Below are positions 17,168 through 26,225 of a DNA stretch of 64,000 bases, piece by piece. The position numbers and the translations under genes are program-made. A model generated the notes under the pieces. That model was not told the origin of the DNA. It saw nothing but the letters and a program-made list of their open reading frames with translations, and did no database searches. How positions within the stretch are numbered: position 1 is the stretch's first letter; each line of letters begins with the position of its first letter. This stretch comes from DAOMNN01 sp035443825 (GTDB lineage: Bacteria; Pseudomonadota; Gammaproteobacteria; Burkholderiales; Rhodocyclaceae), in assembly GCA_035443825.1 (NCBI GenBank), contig DAOMNN010000001.1, positions 24,199-88,198 on the forward strand, written 5' to 3'.

Positions 17168-17860
17168 TTATCGCAGCAGCGCGAGGACATTCTGCGGGAT
17201 CGCGTTGGCCTGCGCAACCATCGCCGTGCCGGCCTGCTGCAGGATCTGGAAGCGGGCCAGGTTGGCGGTTTCCATCGCGTAGTCGGCGTCCATGATCCGG
17301 CTCTTTGCTGCCATCTGGTTCTCGTAGTTGGCGCGGAAGGACTGGATCTTGAACTCCTCGGTGTTCATCGTCGCACCTTCGGCAGCGCGGGATGCGGCAA
17401 TCGCGCTGATCTGGCCGCCGGCCGAGGTGATGGTGACCGTCGTGGTGATGGCCGGCTGGCCGTTGATCGTCGCGTCGCTCTGGATCGTCGCGGCGGCTGA
17501 CACCAGCGAGGTGATTTCCGAATCGATGTAGCCTTGCTCGGTGGCGGTCAGCGTGCCGTTGGCGCGCTGAGCGAGGAGCTCCTCGATCCGCAGGGCGATG
17601 TCGCCGACGACTGCAAGCGCACCGTCGGCGATCTGTGCCTTCGAGATTTGGTCGGACGAGTTGCGGATGTTGGACGCGAGCGAACGCGCTTGCTTGTCCA
17701 TCGTCATGCCGATGGCCAGGCCAGCAGCATCGTCCTTGGAGGAATTGACGCGCAGGCCTGAAGACAGCCGCTCCATCGCGGATGCCAGTCCGAGCGAGTT
17801 CTTGGCCAGGCTGCGCTGGGCGTTCAGGGAGTAGGTGTTGGTATTGATTACACTGCTCAT
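17168..17860 (-). CDS. fliC: Flagellin FliC (unusually short)
   Basis: This is the filament subunit. The N-terminal D0/D1 helices (SSVINTNTYSLNAQRSL, SSGLRVNSSKDDAAGLAI) and the C-terminal D0/D1 helix (QILQQAGTAMVAQANAIPQ ending NVLALLR) are complete and canonical. Only 230 residues are present, where most flagellins have 270-500. The part between the terminal helices, about residues 100-165, is short, Thr/Ser/Ala-rich and lacks the outer D2/D3 domains. The gene has a sigma-28 promoter upstream and lies immediately downstream of the glycan operon, so its exposed Ser/Thr residues may be glycan acceptors; that last point is inference. Confidence 0.95.
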   Translation of the reverse strand: MSSVINTNTYSLNAQRSLAKNSLGLASAMERLSSGLRVNSSKDDAAGLAIGMTMDKQARSLASNIRNSSDQISKAQIADGALAVVGDIALRIEELLAQRANGTLTATEQGYIDSEITSLVSAAATIQSDATINGQPAITTTVTITSAGGQISAIAASRAAEGATMNTEEFKIQSFRANYENQMAAKSRIMDADYAMETANLARFQILQQAGTAMVAQANAIPQNVLALLR

Positions 17861-17959
17861 TTCAGTTCTCCTAACGAGGTGGGCACTTGGGGCAAGTACT
17901 GGCCTGGCGGTTTTCCTGCTGCTCCCGGTCGTACATGAATTGCTCTACTGACGAGTGCT

Positions 17960-17986
17960 GTTACGGCTCCCTCTGGAGAATCTTTA
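17960..17986 (-). promoter_or_regulatory. Sigma-28 (FliA) promoter of fliC
   Basis: On the minus strand, TAAAGATT-N11-GCCGTAAC is a close match to the FliA consensus TAAAG(T/A)TT-N11-GCCGATAA. Transcription would begin near 17950, leaving a leader of about 90 nt. It lies between the end of the 1362-residue glycosyltransferase gene (stop at 18080) and fliC. Confidence 0.85.
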
Positions 17987-18079
17987 ATGCATTTTTCGAC
18001 ATTTTCGGAAAAGTGCCCATCCCCTGGCTGTCGCGCCAATCCGTGGCCCCCGCTTGCGTTCCCTCGATCCGCTGTGGTC

Positions 18080-21000
18080 CTAGGCTGGGAGATGAGCGTT
18101 CAGCCATTCCTCAAGATGGTCCACAAGCAGATAGTTCTCGCGCACCCATTGCCCCAAGGCGCGGCCCTCGCCATCCCTGGCGTCGGCGTCGTGGATGCGC
18201 GCGCGCAGCGCTTCGGTCCACCGATCGGCGTGGTTCGGGACCCGGCATGCCGGGCTATCCCGGTACGGGGTCACATCGCTGCATACGACCGGGATCCCAA
18301 GTGCCCCACATTCCAGCAGACGCAGATTGCTCTTCGCGTGATTGAAAGGCGTGTCGGCCAGCGGGGCCACCGCCAGATCGAGATTCAGGGCGGCAAGGCG
18401 TTCCGGGTAGTCGATGAGCGTTCCGAATTCGTGATACTCGGCGATCAGGGGGCGCAGCTCTTCGGGGCACATGCCGAAAAACACCCAGTCGGCTTCGTTT
18501 CGCGTGCGTTCGATGACTGGCTTGAGCAGCATCAGATCGCGCTCGTGGGCGGAGCCGCCGGCCCAGCCGATGCGGGGGCGCGAGGTCGTGTGTCTTTGCG
18601 CCTGGAGCGGCAACCAGATCCGGTCGTCGAGCCGGTTCGGGACCACACGGACGTCGTCGATGAAGTGGCGGTAGACTTCGGCCAGCGTGTCGGTCGAGAC
18701 GACGAGGCGATCGCAGTGCGCGAGCGCACGTTGCAGCCGCGCACGGGCATTGGCTGCCAGCCGCCGGCGTCCCGGATTGCTTTCGTCCAGATCGGTGATC
18801 AGGTCGTCCAGCGCGTACACTGTGAAGGGGCGGTGCGGATGCGCACGCCAGGTCTGCAGCGTCTGCAGGCGGCGGTCGAGCAGATAGTTCTGGACGATCA
18901 GGGATGTGGGTGCGAGGCGCGACAGATCGCCCACGGAAAGCTCCCGGTCGTCGTCCGCCTGGGGCCAGATGCCGCCCCTGGCGATTCCGGCCTCGCACGC
19001 GCACGCGAGCGGACTCTCGATCCGGTAGTGCCCTTGGGCGTTCGGAAGTGGGCGGGCAAGGATGCGTGGCACGGTGGTCACGGGCTGGAAGTGCCACTGG
19101 ATCCGGCCCGCCGTCTCCTCGGTCGGGGTGGTGCGGGCGAGGCTGAGGTTGGGATTCCAGAACGGATCGCGCGCACCCGGGCGTAGCCAGCGCTCGGCAA
19201 AAGTCTGACACGATCGTGCCTCCATGAGCAGCCGCCGCACGTCGGCTTCCGCGTCCCCCGGGATCGAGAGGGTCGAGTCGCCGCGGTAGACGACCGATGC
19301 GAGCGGCTGAACGAGTAGTCGGCACTGCCCGGCCCGGAGCCGGAGACACAGGTCGGCATCAGAAAGGCCATCGTCGAGCCCTTCAGGATCCATGCCGCCG
19401 ACCGCGCGATAGTCGACGGTGCGAACCAGCATGCAGGTGGCCGACAGGATGCTTGCATCGCGCGTAACCTTGAGCTGGTCGAGCATGCCGGCGTCCTCCA
19501 GGCCGGCGCCGTTGCGGTAGGGCGTGCCGACCGGCCCGTCGAGCCCGAGAACGCGACCGGCCTCGATGATTGTCTTGTCCCGCGGGTCGATGAGTCGCGG
19601 TGCGACGGCCGCCACCGAATCGTCCAGGCTTGCCCGCACGAGTTCCTCCAGCCATTGGGCCTGGACGATGATGCACTCTTCGCGGACGAACACGATCAGT
19701 TCGGAGTCGCAGGCCGCCACGGCCGCGTTGCACCGTGCCGCCTGGTTGGCCCCGGGGGGGGTGGTGGCGACGCGCACTGGTCGGCCGTAGCGTGCCTCGA
19801 TGCCCTCAAGCCAGTCGTGCAGTTGGGGATCGTACCCGCAGTCGGTCGCGGCGATCAGCAGGTCGTAATTTGCGTAAGCCGTGCGTTCGACGATGGAGGC
19901 GAGGCATCGGCCCAGCAGATCCGTCTGGCCCTGCGAGAGCACTGCAATGGTGACCCGTGGAGCGTCGTCGAGGGCAGGGCGGAGACTCCAGCTGCGATCG
20001 GTCAGCGGCAGAACCTCGTGCCGCGCGCCTGCGGCCTGCAAGTCCTCCAGCACGCTCGCGAGGCAGCTTCGAAGGTCGCCCGGTGCCGTGCGCGGGTAGC
20101 TGACCAGCACGTCGGCGATGTGCCGGATGCCGCTCCAGCCGGTGCGGCGCGTGAGCCGCAGCAACTGGTCGAACCAGGGACTACCATTGCGCGTCGCCGC
20201 GCCTCCGCTGTCGATCCAGGCGTCACGCCGCACGAAGAGCGGTCCGGCCAAGTCCGATGATCTCAGCCATGCCGGATTCACGCCGGGCTTGAAACGCGGA
20301 TTGGCGCGACTGCCGCTCTCGTCATAGATGTCGTCATCGACGAAGAACGCAGCTGCTCCCTCGTCCGCTACGGCGTCGCACGCGACGCGCCAAAGGCACA
20401 GGGGGTCGAGGACCGCCCCTGCGGGCAACTCAACGATCCAGTCCAGTTCCCGGTGGGTTACGAGGGTGTCCACCGCTTCCTTGAACTTGTCGGCGGGCAC
20501 GGCGTGCCATCCGATGCAGTCGATATCGGCAATCCCCTCGGGCGCCGGCAATGTCGTGACTACGTCGAGCAGCCACTGGTTGTAGTGCTGGAATTTCAGG
20601 TTGTCGATGGTCTCGAGGAAACGAGCCGCATCCTCTTCGGCAAGTCGCACCAGGAGATGGACGCTCGGGGCACGGGCTTCGAATGGCGCGCCGAGAACTT
20701 CCGTCGCGGTCGCCAGGGCCTGTCGACGGTTCGACATCCAGAGATGGTAGGAAGACACCTGACTTTCGCCCAGGGGTTCTATCGGAACAGCAAGTCCGCT
20801 GCCGGGTGATCGAGTGGGCTCGAATGCCGGGGCCGTTTCATCGGCGCGGGTCAGCCCGAGCCGTGCGGCCTGTTCGCCGAAGTATTGCCACGATTTGATT
20901 ACCCATTCCCGGACTCCCGGCCGACGCTGGTTCTGGTTCGGGTGCAGACGAAAGAATGCGACAGGTTCCGCAACAAACGCCAAATCTCCTCGTGACAACA

Positions 21001-22168
21001 TTTGCAGCGCGAGTCCAACGTCGCCGATTCCCGCAAGGCGTCGACCAAAGAGAGACATGATGTCCGGCTCGGATAGCGCCAGCAGGTCGCTCCTGCGGAA
21101 CAGCATCACCGTCGGCTCGCCAAGTCTGTTGATTCTGCTCTCAGCGATTTCGGCAATCACCGCTGCCCCGCGAAGACAAGTGGAACGCGAGGAAAGCGGG
21201 GGTCCGAGTATCGTGTCGTCGAGGAGGCTGCCGTGCTCATCTATCGGAAGCCGGCGCCCGGCGGCCATGGATGCATCCGGCGTTTCCAGCAGCGCGGACA
21301 GCAGTCTCTCGATGCAATCAGGCGCCAGCAGGTCGTCGTCATAGAGAGGTTTGATGAATTCACCGGAGGCCATGTGAATCGCCTTGGTGAGATTCCTTGC
21401 TTCGCCGAGCGAGTGCTCGTTGCGCGCATAGATCATGGGAATGCCGCGCCCCTCGCAGGCGCGGACGATTGTCTCGATGTCGGTCGTGTTGCTGTCGTCG
21501 GTCACGACGATCTCGATGTTGCGATGCGTTTGCCCGATCGCGCTGTCGAGGCTTGCCTGCAAGAACTCGGCGCGGTAAGCCGGGATTACTATCGACACCT
21601 GCGGATCGGCTGTTCGGACGACGACCCGTTTTCGCAACTCGACGGTCAGAGCCTCAGGCGCTTCATCGGATGATTCCTGGCTCGAAATCGGTTCAATGAA
21701 GGGTTCTGAAGGGCTGGAAACGGTTTGCAGTCCGGCCAGATCTCCCAAGCGGCATAACTCTTCGCGGTCGCAGATCCATGAATGGCCCGACTGACGCATG
21801 GCAACGTTCAGATACTCGGCGCCGGTCCTGACCCAGCGTATCCGGGCGTCGTTCCGGCAAACGCCGCGCCAGCCATTGCCTGTGTAGAGATTGACGAGCG
21901 CCCGGAGGTCGATCGTGACGATGCGCAGCGTCCCGCCAGGGATCAGGATTCTGCGGCACTCTCTGAGAAAGATGAGCAATTCCGTCTGATCGAGGTGCTC
22001 TACGAAATGTTGGCTCAGAATGCCCGCAACGGAGCGGTCAGCGTAGGGGATGCCGTGACGGATCCATCTGCCCGGCGAACAGGTAGAGGGGTCGAAAACG
22101 TTCGTCAGCCGCGAATCCGCGACAGGCTCTCCACTGATGCTGAGCAAGACCTCTCCTGTATCCGTCAT
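18080..22168 (-). CDS. Giant multidomain glycosyltransferase (methyltransferase-like head, GT2 modules, GT4)
   Basis: The protein has 1362 residues. Residues about 1-165 resemble a class I methyltransferase (SQHFVEHLDQTELLIFLREC, ILIPGGTLRIVTIDLR) but lack the glycine-rich SAM motif I, so the head is probably degenerate. A GT2 domain follows at about 190-420 (VSIVIPAYRAEFLQASLDSA, YDDDLLAPD). A weaker GT2-like module lies at about 510-720 (AAFFVDDDIYDESGS). A third GT2 occupies about 745-1010 (SQGQTDLLGRCLASIVERT). The C-terminal third (about 1080-1362) is a GT4-type domain (RIGWAGGSAHERDLMLL, LLECGALGIPVVCSD). It overlaps the TagF-like gene by 4 nt and ends just before the fliC promoter. Large multi-GT proteins beside fliC, such as FgtA of Pseudomonas, glycosylate flagellin. 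That role is plausible but unproven here. Confidence 0.85.
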   Translation of the reverse strand: MTDTGEVLLSISGEPVADSRLTNVFDPSTCSPGRWIRHGIPYADRSVAGILSQHFVEHLDQTELLIFLRECRRILIPGGTLRIVTIDLRALVNLYTGNGWRGVCRNDARIRWVRTGAEYLNVAMRQSGHSWICDREELCRLGDLAGLQTVSSPSEPFIEPISSQESSDEAPEALTVELRKRVVVRTADPQVSIVIPAYRAEFLQASLDSAIGQTHRNIEIVVTDDSNTTDIETIVRACEGRGIPMIYARNEHSLGEARNLTKAIHMASGEFIKPLYDDDLLAPDCIERLLSALLETPDASMAAGRRLPIDEHGSLLDDTILGPPLSSRSTCLRGAAVIAEIAESRINRLGEPTVMLFRRSDLLALSEPDIMSLFGRRLAGIGDVGLALQMLSRGDLAFVAEPVAFFRLHPNQNQRRPGVREWVIKSWQYFGEQAARLGLTRADETAPAFEPTRSPGSGLAVPIEPLGESQVSSYHLWMSNRRQALATATEVLGAPFEARAPSVHLLVRLAEEDAARFLETIDNLKFQHYNQWLLDVVTTLPAPEGIADIDCIGWHAVPADKFKEAVDTLVTHRELDWIVELPAGAVLDPLCLWRVACDAVADEGAAAFFVDDDIYDESGSRANPRFKPGVNPAWLRSSDLAGPLFVRRDAWIDSGGAATRNGSPWFDQLLRLTRRTGWSGIRHIADVLVSYPRTAPGDLRSCLASVLEDLQAAGARHEVLPLTDRSWSLRPALDDAPRVTIAVLSQGQTDLLGRCLASIVERTAYANYDLLIAATDCGYDPQLHDWLEGIEARYGRPVRVATTPPGANQAARCNAAVAACDSELIVFVREECIIVQAQWLEELVRASLDDSVAAVAPRLIDPRDKTIIEAGRVLGLDGPVGTPYRNGAGLEDAGMLDQLKVTRDASILSATCMLVRTVDYRAVGGMDPEGLDDGLSDADLCLRLRAGQCRLLVQPLASVVYRGDSTLSIPGDAEADVRRLLMEARSCQTFAERWLRPGARDPFWNPNLSLARTTPTEETAGRIQWHFQPVTTVPRILARPLPNAQGHYRIESPLACACEAGIARGGIWPQADDDRELSVGDLSRLAPTSLIVQNYLLDRRLQTLQTWRAHPHRPFTVYALDDLITDLDESNPGRRRLAANARARLQRALAHCDRLVVSTDTLAEVYRHFIDDVRVVPNRLDDRIWLPLQAQRHTTSRPRIGWAGGSAHERDLMLLKPVIERTRNEADWVFFGMCPEELRPLIAEYHEFGTLIDYPERLAALNLDLAVAPLADTPFNHAKSNLRLLECGALGIPVVCSDVTPYRDSPACRVPNHADRWTEALRARIHDADARDGEGRALGQWVRENYLLVDHLEEWLNAHLPA

Positions 22169-23460
22169 TGTCCTGGGTATCCCTTGGTGTCAGCGATCTC
22201 TGACTCGATCCGCTTGTGCACACGCTCGCAGTTCTTGCCGTCCTGATAGCGGAAGAAGAATCGTCGCTGAAATGAGGTAGATTCGCCTGGCATTGAATCG
22301 CTGTGTTCGAGGCGGGTTGCCAGAGCGCTCACAAGCTCGTCAAAGCTGTGGCAGATCTGGCCAGGGAATACCATGGCGAGCTCGTAGAGCAAGCCGTCCT
22401 GTTCGCGTTGATAGTTTTCCAGGTCATAGGCGAAACAGATGGCCGGTTTTCCGAGAAAGAGCGTCTCGATGAAGACGCTCGAGTAATCGGTGATCAGCAG
22501 ATCGCATTCACGTGCGATTGCCGAGAACTCGGGTACGACGGCTTGTGACATATCGACAATCAGTCGCCCGTCGATGAATTGGTCCAGGTTGAAGTAGTCG
22601 GTACTGTTCCTGAAGTAATGCGGACGATAGCCAAGCATCGCGCCATTGGCCTCAAGAATCGACTTGAGGCGGTCGATCTCCTCGATCGAGAACTGATAAT
22701 AGCGCGCGGCGGAGCTTACATTGACCTGCCGATACGTGGGTGCGTAGATGACGAGTCTGCGCCCTTGTCGCACGCGGCGTATCTGGTCGATCGAATCCCG
22801 GATATAGCGTGGCAGCCGGGTTTCCTCGTTGACAAGAAAGTCGTTGCGCGGGAGACCGGTCATCCACACCTGGCGGTAGTTCAGCGGATAGAACATGGCT
22901 GCCATCGCGTAGCTGTCGACCTCAGACGAGGCGACCAGGCCGGCGTAGCCGCGCCTCTCCGTTGTGCGGTAAGGGACTCTGTCGGTGTGGCGGAAGGTAG
23001 CTTCATTGGCGGCGTATAGCAGGCGCTTCAGAGGGATTCCGTGCCACAGGTTCACGACCACTCGACGGCCGAGTGCCAACTCAAGAACCTCGAAGCTGCC
23101 GTCTGGCCAGCGTAGCGAGAAATCCATGGAAATCGAGTGGGTGAGCAAGACGACCTTGCACCTGGCAAGCAGCATCAGTCCGCGCAGTGAACCGTGTCGG
23201 ACCACCTCGTGGTTGATTGCCCCCTCGATTCCGAAGTCCGCAGAATCACCTCGGTGAAAGACCAGCTTGCGAATCTTCGGATTCGCCTTGATGTGCTCGA
23301 ACATCGCCCGCTGGTTCTCGATGAACCTGTCGCTATGCAGGTGGTGGGTAGTGAACGCCCAGAAATCCTGGCGTTTGGGCGCCAGCGCATCGAATAGAAT
23401 CCAAAGCGGGTGGAAGACACGGAACAAGAAACGTGGAAGCATCTGAACCGTCCGTCGCAC
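22165..23460 (-). CDS. CDP-glycerol:glycerophosphotransferase-like protein (TagB/TagF family)
   Basis: This family transfers glycerol-phosphate, or related polyol-phosphates, from CDP-activated donors to a growing glycan. The 431-residue sequence carries the family hallmarks in order: NLWHGIPLK, WMTGLPRNDFL, VIYAPTYRQV, LLITDYSSVFIETLFLGKP and ICFAYD. The N-terminus is basic and amphipathic, suggesting peripheral membrane attachment. It follows the TagD-like gene by 4 nt, and the pair forms a complete donor-plus-transferase module. Most members make teichoic acids in Gram-positives; Gram-negative members decorate capsules and other surface glycans. The substrate may not be glycerol. Confidence 0.88.
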   Translation of the reverse strand: MRRTVQMLPRFLFRVFHPLWILFDALAPKRQDFWAFTTHHLHSDRFIENQRAMFEHIKANPKIRKLVFHRGDSADFGIEGAINHEVVRHGSLRGLMLLARCKVVLLTHSISMDFSLRWPDGSFEVLELALGRRVVVNLWHGIPLKRLLYAANEATFRHTDRVPYRTTERRGYAGLVASSEVDSYAMAAMFYPLNYRQVWMTGLPRNDFLVNEETRLPRYIRDSIDQIRRVRQGRRLVIYAPTYRQVNVSSAARYYQFSIEEIDRLKSILEANGAMLGYRPHYFRNSTDYFNLDQFIDGRLIVDMSQAVVPEFSAIARECDLLITDYSSVFIETLFLGKPAICFAYDLENYQREQDGLLYELAMVFPGQICHSFDELVSALATRLEHSDSMPGESTSFQRRFFFRYQDGKNCERVHKRIESEIADTKGYPGQ

Positions 23461-23464
23461 ACCG

Positions 23465-23923
23465 TCAGTCGAGCTTGTCGACGATTGAGGCGATCAGGTC
23501 CAGGGCTTGCTTGAGTTCGCGCACGTGTTCTCCGTTGAGCACCTTGAGCGTCTCGCGGAGGTGGGTGCTGGAGACGCCTTCGGTGCGTGGAAGGTAAACC
23601 ACTTCACAGTGTGCCTTCAATTCGTCGAAACGTCCGGTCCAGTCGCTACCCATGCCGAAGATGGAAACCTGATGTGCTCGAATGTCGTCCACTTTCTGCT
23701 CCCAGCAGGTCTCCGGTATCGCTAGATCGACGCAGCGTAGCGAGCGGACGATCTCGACGCGGTCGGCAAACGGAACCACTGTCTTCTTGCCCTTCAATTC
23801 GTTGAATTCATCGGTTGACACGCCGACGACGAGGCGGTCGCCGAGTGCGCGCAGGCGCTGCAAAAGGCGCAGGTGTCCGATGTGGAACAGGTCGAATGTG
23901 CCGTAGGTAAGGACGGTCTTCAT
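23465..23923 (-). CDS. Glycerol-3-phosphate cytidylyltransferase (TagD-like)
   Basis: It makes CDP-glycerol from CTP and sn-glycerol-3-phosphate. The start at 23923 overlaps the FkbM gene stop as ATGA and gives 152 residues, close to TagD (129) plus a helical tail. The nucleotidyltransferase fold begins VLTYGTFDLFHIGHLRLLQR, with the HxGH site intact. The second signature, RTEGVSSTHLRE (RTxGVSST), is present near residue 120. A Gly-rich GVSTDEFNELKGKK and FADRVEIVRSLRCVD complete the family pattern. Confidence 0.9.
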   Translation of the reverse strand: MKTVLTYGTFDLFHIGHLRLLQRLRALGDRLVVGVSTDEFNELKGKKTVVPFADRVEIVRSLRCVDLAIPETCWEQKVDDIRAHQVSIFGMGSDWTGRFDELKAHCEVVYLPRTEGVSSTHLRETLKVLNGEHVRELKQALDLIASIVDKLD

Positions 23924-24906
23924 GCGTCGCGCTCTTGTTTCGGCATGGCGAACAGCACGGCCTCCCATCCATGGCGTAACTCGACCCATTTGAAGCCAAA
24001 GCGGTAGGGTACGCCGGTCGCGTGGATGAGTTTCGGTACCTCGATCATGTCGTCCCATCGGTGATAGAGGCAGATTGCGAGTCGCGGGCGATCGCGACGA
24101 ATGGTCATTGTGGCACCGGCCAGGGCAAGGCGCTCGGCACCCTCGATATCCATCTTGATCAGATCTATCTGCTCGATCCTGTTGCGCACGACGTAGTCGT
24201 CGATGGTGATCGTCTCCACGCTCAAACCGTCGCCTTCACCGAAGATGGACGTCGCGCCTTGCACAGCGGGAGCTCTAATGGTGACTTGTCGCCCACTGCC
24301 TTCGCTCAGTGCGAGTGCATTGACGGTCACGGAATCGGCGAAGCCATTTGCTGCCAGGTTGTGATCAAGCAGCATGAGGTTCTCCTCGAGCACCTCGAAT
24401 GCATGGATATGGCAATCTCCTTCGGCAAGTTGATGGAACAACAATGCCGTATCCCCCACGAACGCGCCCGCGTCGATAATGGTTTCTCCCTTGCGAATGC
24501 GAAAGCCGTCGTGTTGATACTGGTCGAAGAGAAAGTCGTGAACGCCCAGCATCCACGGATACGTCAGCAGTTCGCCATGGTAGCCTTGGGGCTCGAGCGT
24601 CAAGGCCTTGTAACTGCGACCACCGAGTGTGTGCGTGGCGTAGGGTAGGGCACGGATTCGGTCCACCTCGGAAGCATAGGTCCGCATGTCGTCGGCCGGA
24701 ACCCGATCGATACCTCCCCAACGTTTGGCGAGCCACTGCACGAAACGCTCGCGGTCGGCACCGCGCAGGTGTGCGTAGAGATCGGTTGATATGCGTTCGA
24801 AATGCGGTGCGAGGCGCGCTTTCATCTGCTTTAATCTGGCATCTTCCTCGGCGGAGGGTGCCCCGATAGTTCTATCGAGGTGCAGTTCCAGCCGGCTGCA
24901 GGTCAT
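23920..24906 (-). CDS. FkbM family methyltransferase
   Basis: This is a SAM-dependent methyltransferase of 328 residues. The SAM motif is ETIIDAGAFVGDTALLFHQL and the FkbM signature is IDLIKMDIEGAERLALAGA. The N-terminal roughly 110 residues are a separate helical region. FkbM members O-methylate sugars or polyketides. In a glycan operon the likely target is a sugar hydroxyl, possibly capping the chain. It overlaps both neighbours by 4 nt. Confidence 0.85.
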   Translation of the reverse strand: MTCSRLELHLDRTIGAPSAEEDARLKQMKARLAPHFERISTDLYAHLRGADRERFVQWLAKRWGGIDRVPADDMRTYASEVDRIRALPYATHTLGGRSYKALTLEPQGYHGELLTYPWMLGVHDFLFDQYQHDGFRIRKGETIIDAGAFVGDTALLFHQLAEGDCHIHAFEVLEENLMLLDHNLAANGFADSVTVNALALSEGSGRQVTIRAPAVQGATSIFGEGDGLSVETITIDDYVVRNRIEQIDLIKMDIEGAERLALAGATMTIRRDRPRLAICLYHRWDDMIEVPKLIHATGVPYRFGFKWVELRHGWEAVLFAMPKQERDA

Positions 24907-26225
24907 AGGTTGGTTACCTCGGGTGGAATATGCGTGTCGTCAATGATGCGTAATGCTCTGTCGAACAGATAGTGGATGCGCTCGGCGGGGATTTCGCCAG
25001 CCCTGGCGCATTCCGCGATCGATCGACGGTCGGCCGTGATCGTGCTGACCAGCAGATCGCAATTTGCGTACCGGAAAAGGTCACCAGTGCCAATCACCTC
25101 GTGTCCAAGCAGCGTCTCGCCGAGACGCCGGTTGTCGCGGTCGATGATGGCGGCGACCCTCTCTGGATCCAGTGTTTCCAGAGCACGTCTGCATCCGGAT
25201 GCGCAGCCGAATATAACGTATCGTCTGGGCAGGTCGTTCAATGCCCTCAGTGTCGAATCGATCGCATCCTGGCAAGTCTCATGCACGCGGTGCAACAGTG
25301 CGACACCCGGCAGCGAACGCGGCGGTGGCAGCGGGTTGAATAGCCACAGCAGCCTCGTCAGGATCAGCGCGATGAACTCGTCGCGGTACTCTCCGCCGGT
25401 GAGTATGTCCAGTTCGACGTACGAACGGATCATGGCGAGTTCGTGGCGAGCCTTGAAGCCTGGATCGTTGCCGGCCTTGCGAGTCCACGAATGTGTCGTT
25501 CGGTACCGATAGAGCGACATCGGTCGGGAAAAGAAAAGTGCTCCGTTTGGTAATGAGCCGAAGAGCTGAAAGTACACCTCACCGATCGTCAGATAGGAAT
25601 GCCTCCGCAGGAAGTCAAGCAACTGGCATTTTGCCCCCTGGCGAATCATGCAGGAGGCGAAGGGGATCCAACCGCGCACGCGATGAATGACATCGGTAAA
25701 CGAAAGAATGGTGTCGGCGTCGGCATAGTCGCCGTAGATCCTTTCTCCAGCATCCAGATCTTCATCGTCTATCCAGTGTGCGGAATGGAAGGAGAGATTT
25801 ATCCCTGGATGGGCAAGCAAACCGTCAACCTGCATCTGCAACTTGCATTCGTCGGTCCAGTGGTCGTCCCCTTCGCACATCGCTACAAAGGGGAGATTGG
25901 CGCGAGGATAGTTGAAATGCAGAGAGGGAAAGATTCCCCGGGAGTGCTGGTTGACAGTCTGTAGGATGGGTTTGACTAGGAGAGGGTAGCGCTCGGCATA
26001 CTCCCTTATGATTGTCTGGGTCTCGTCCTCGGACGCATCGTCATGCACCAGGATTTCGAAGCCGAAATTGGTTTTCTGGTTAAGAATAGAATTCAGGGCA
26101 TCACGGATATATGGAGCATGATTGTATGCAAGCATGCAGATGCTGACTTGATGACCGCGCTCGGGCAGCCAGCGGGCAATGATTTCAGCTTGGGGAGGAG
26201 GATTGTTCAGGACGTCGAAAGTCAT
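24903..26225 (-). CDS. GT2 glycosyltransferase with C-terminal Rossmann-like domain
   Basis: The protein has 440 residues. The N-terminal GT2 domain (about 25-260) has VSICMLAYNHAPYIRDALNS, the nucleotide-binding EILVHDDASEDETQ and the acidic pair in AMCEGDDHWTDECKL. The last roughly 110 residues (RRYVIFGCASGCRRALETL ... LLGHEVIGTGDLF) form a Rossmann-like module like the N-terminal part of sugar O/N-acetyltransferases of the PglD type, without the hexapeptide repeat. The fusion suggests coupled sugar sensing or modification. Four-nt overlaps occur at both ends. Confidence 0.85.
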   Translation of the reverse strand: MTFDVLNNPPPQAEIIARWLPERGHQVSICMLAYNHAPYIRDALNSILNQKTNFGFEILVHDDASEDETQTIIREYAERYPLLVKPILQTVNQHSRGIFPSLHFNYPRANLPFVAMCEGDDHWTDECKLQMQVDGLLAHPGINLSFHSAHWIDDEDLDAGERIYGDYADADTILSFTDVIHRVRGWIPFASCMIRQGAKCQLLDFLRRHSYLTIGEVYFQLFGSLPNGALFFSRPMSLYRYRTTHSWTRKAGNDPGFKARHELAMIRSYVELDILTGGEYRDEFIALILTRLLWLFNPLPPPRSLPGVALLHRVHETCQDAIDSTLRALNDLPRRYVIFGCASGCRRALETLDPERVAAIIDRDNRRLGETLLGHEVIGTGDLFRYANCDLLVSTITADRRSIAECARAGEIPAERIHYLFDRALRIIDDTHIPPEVTNL

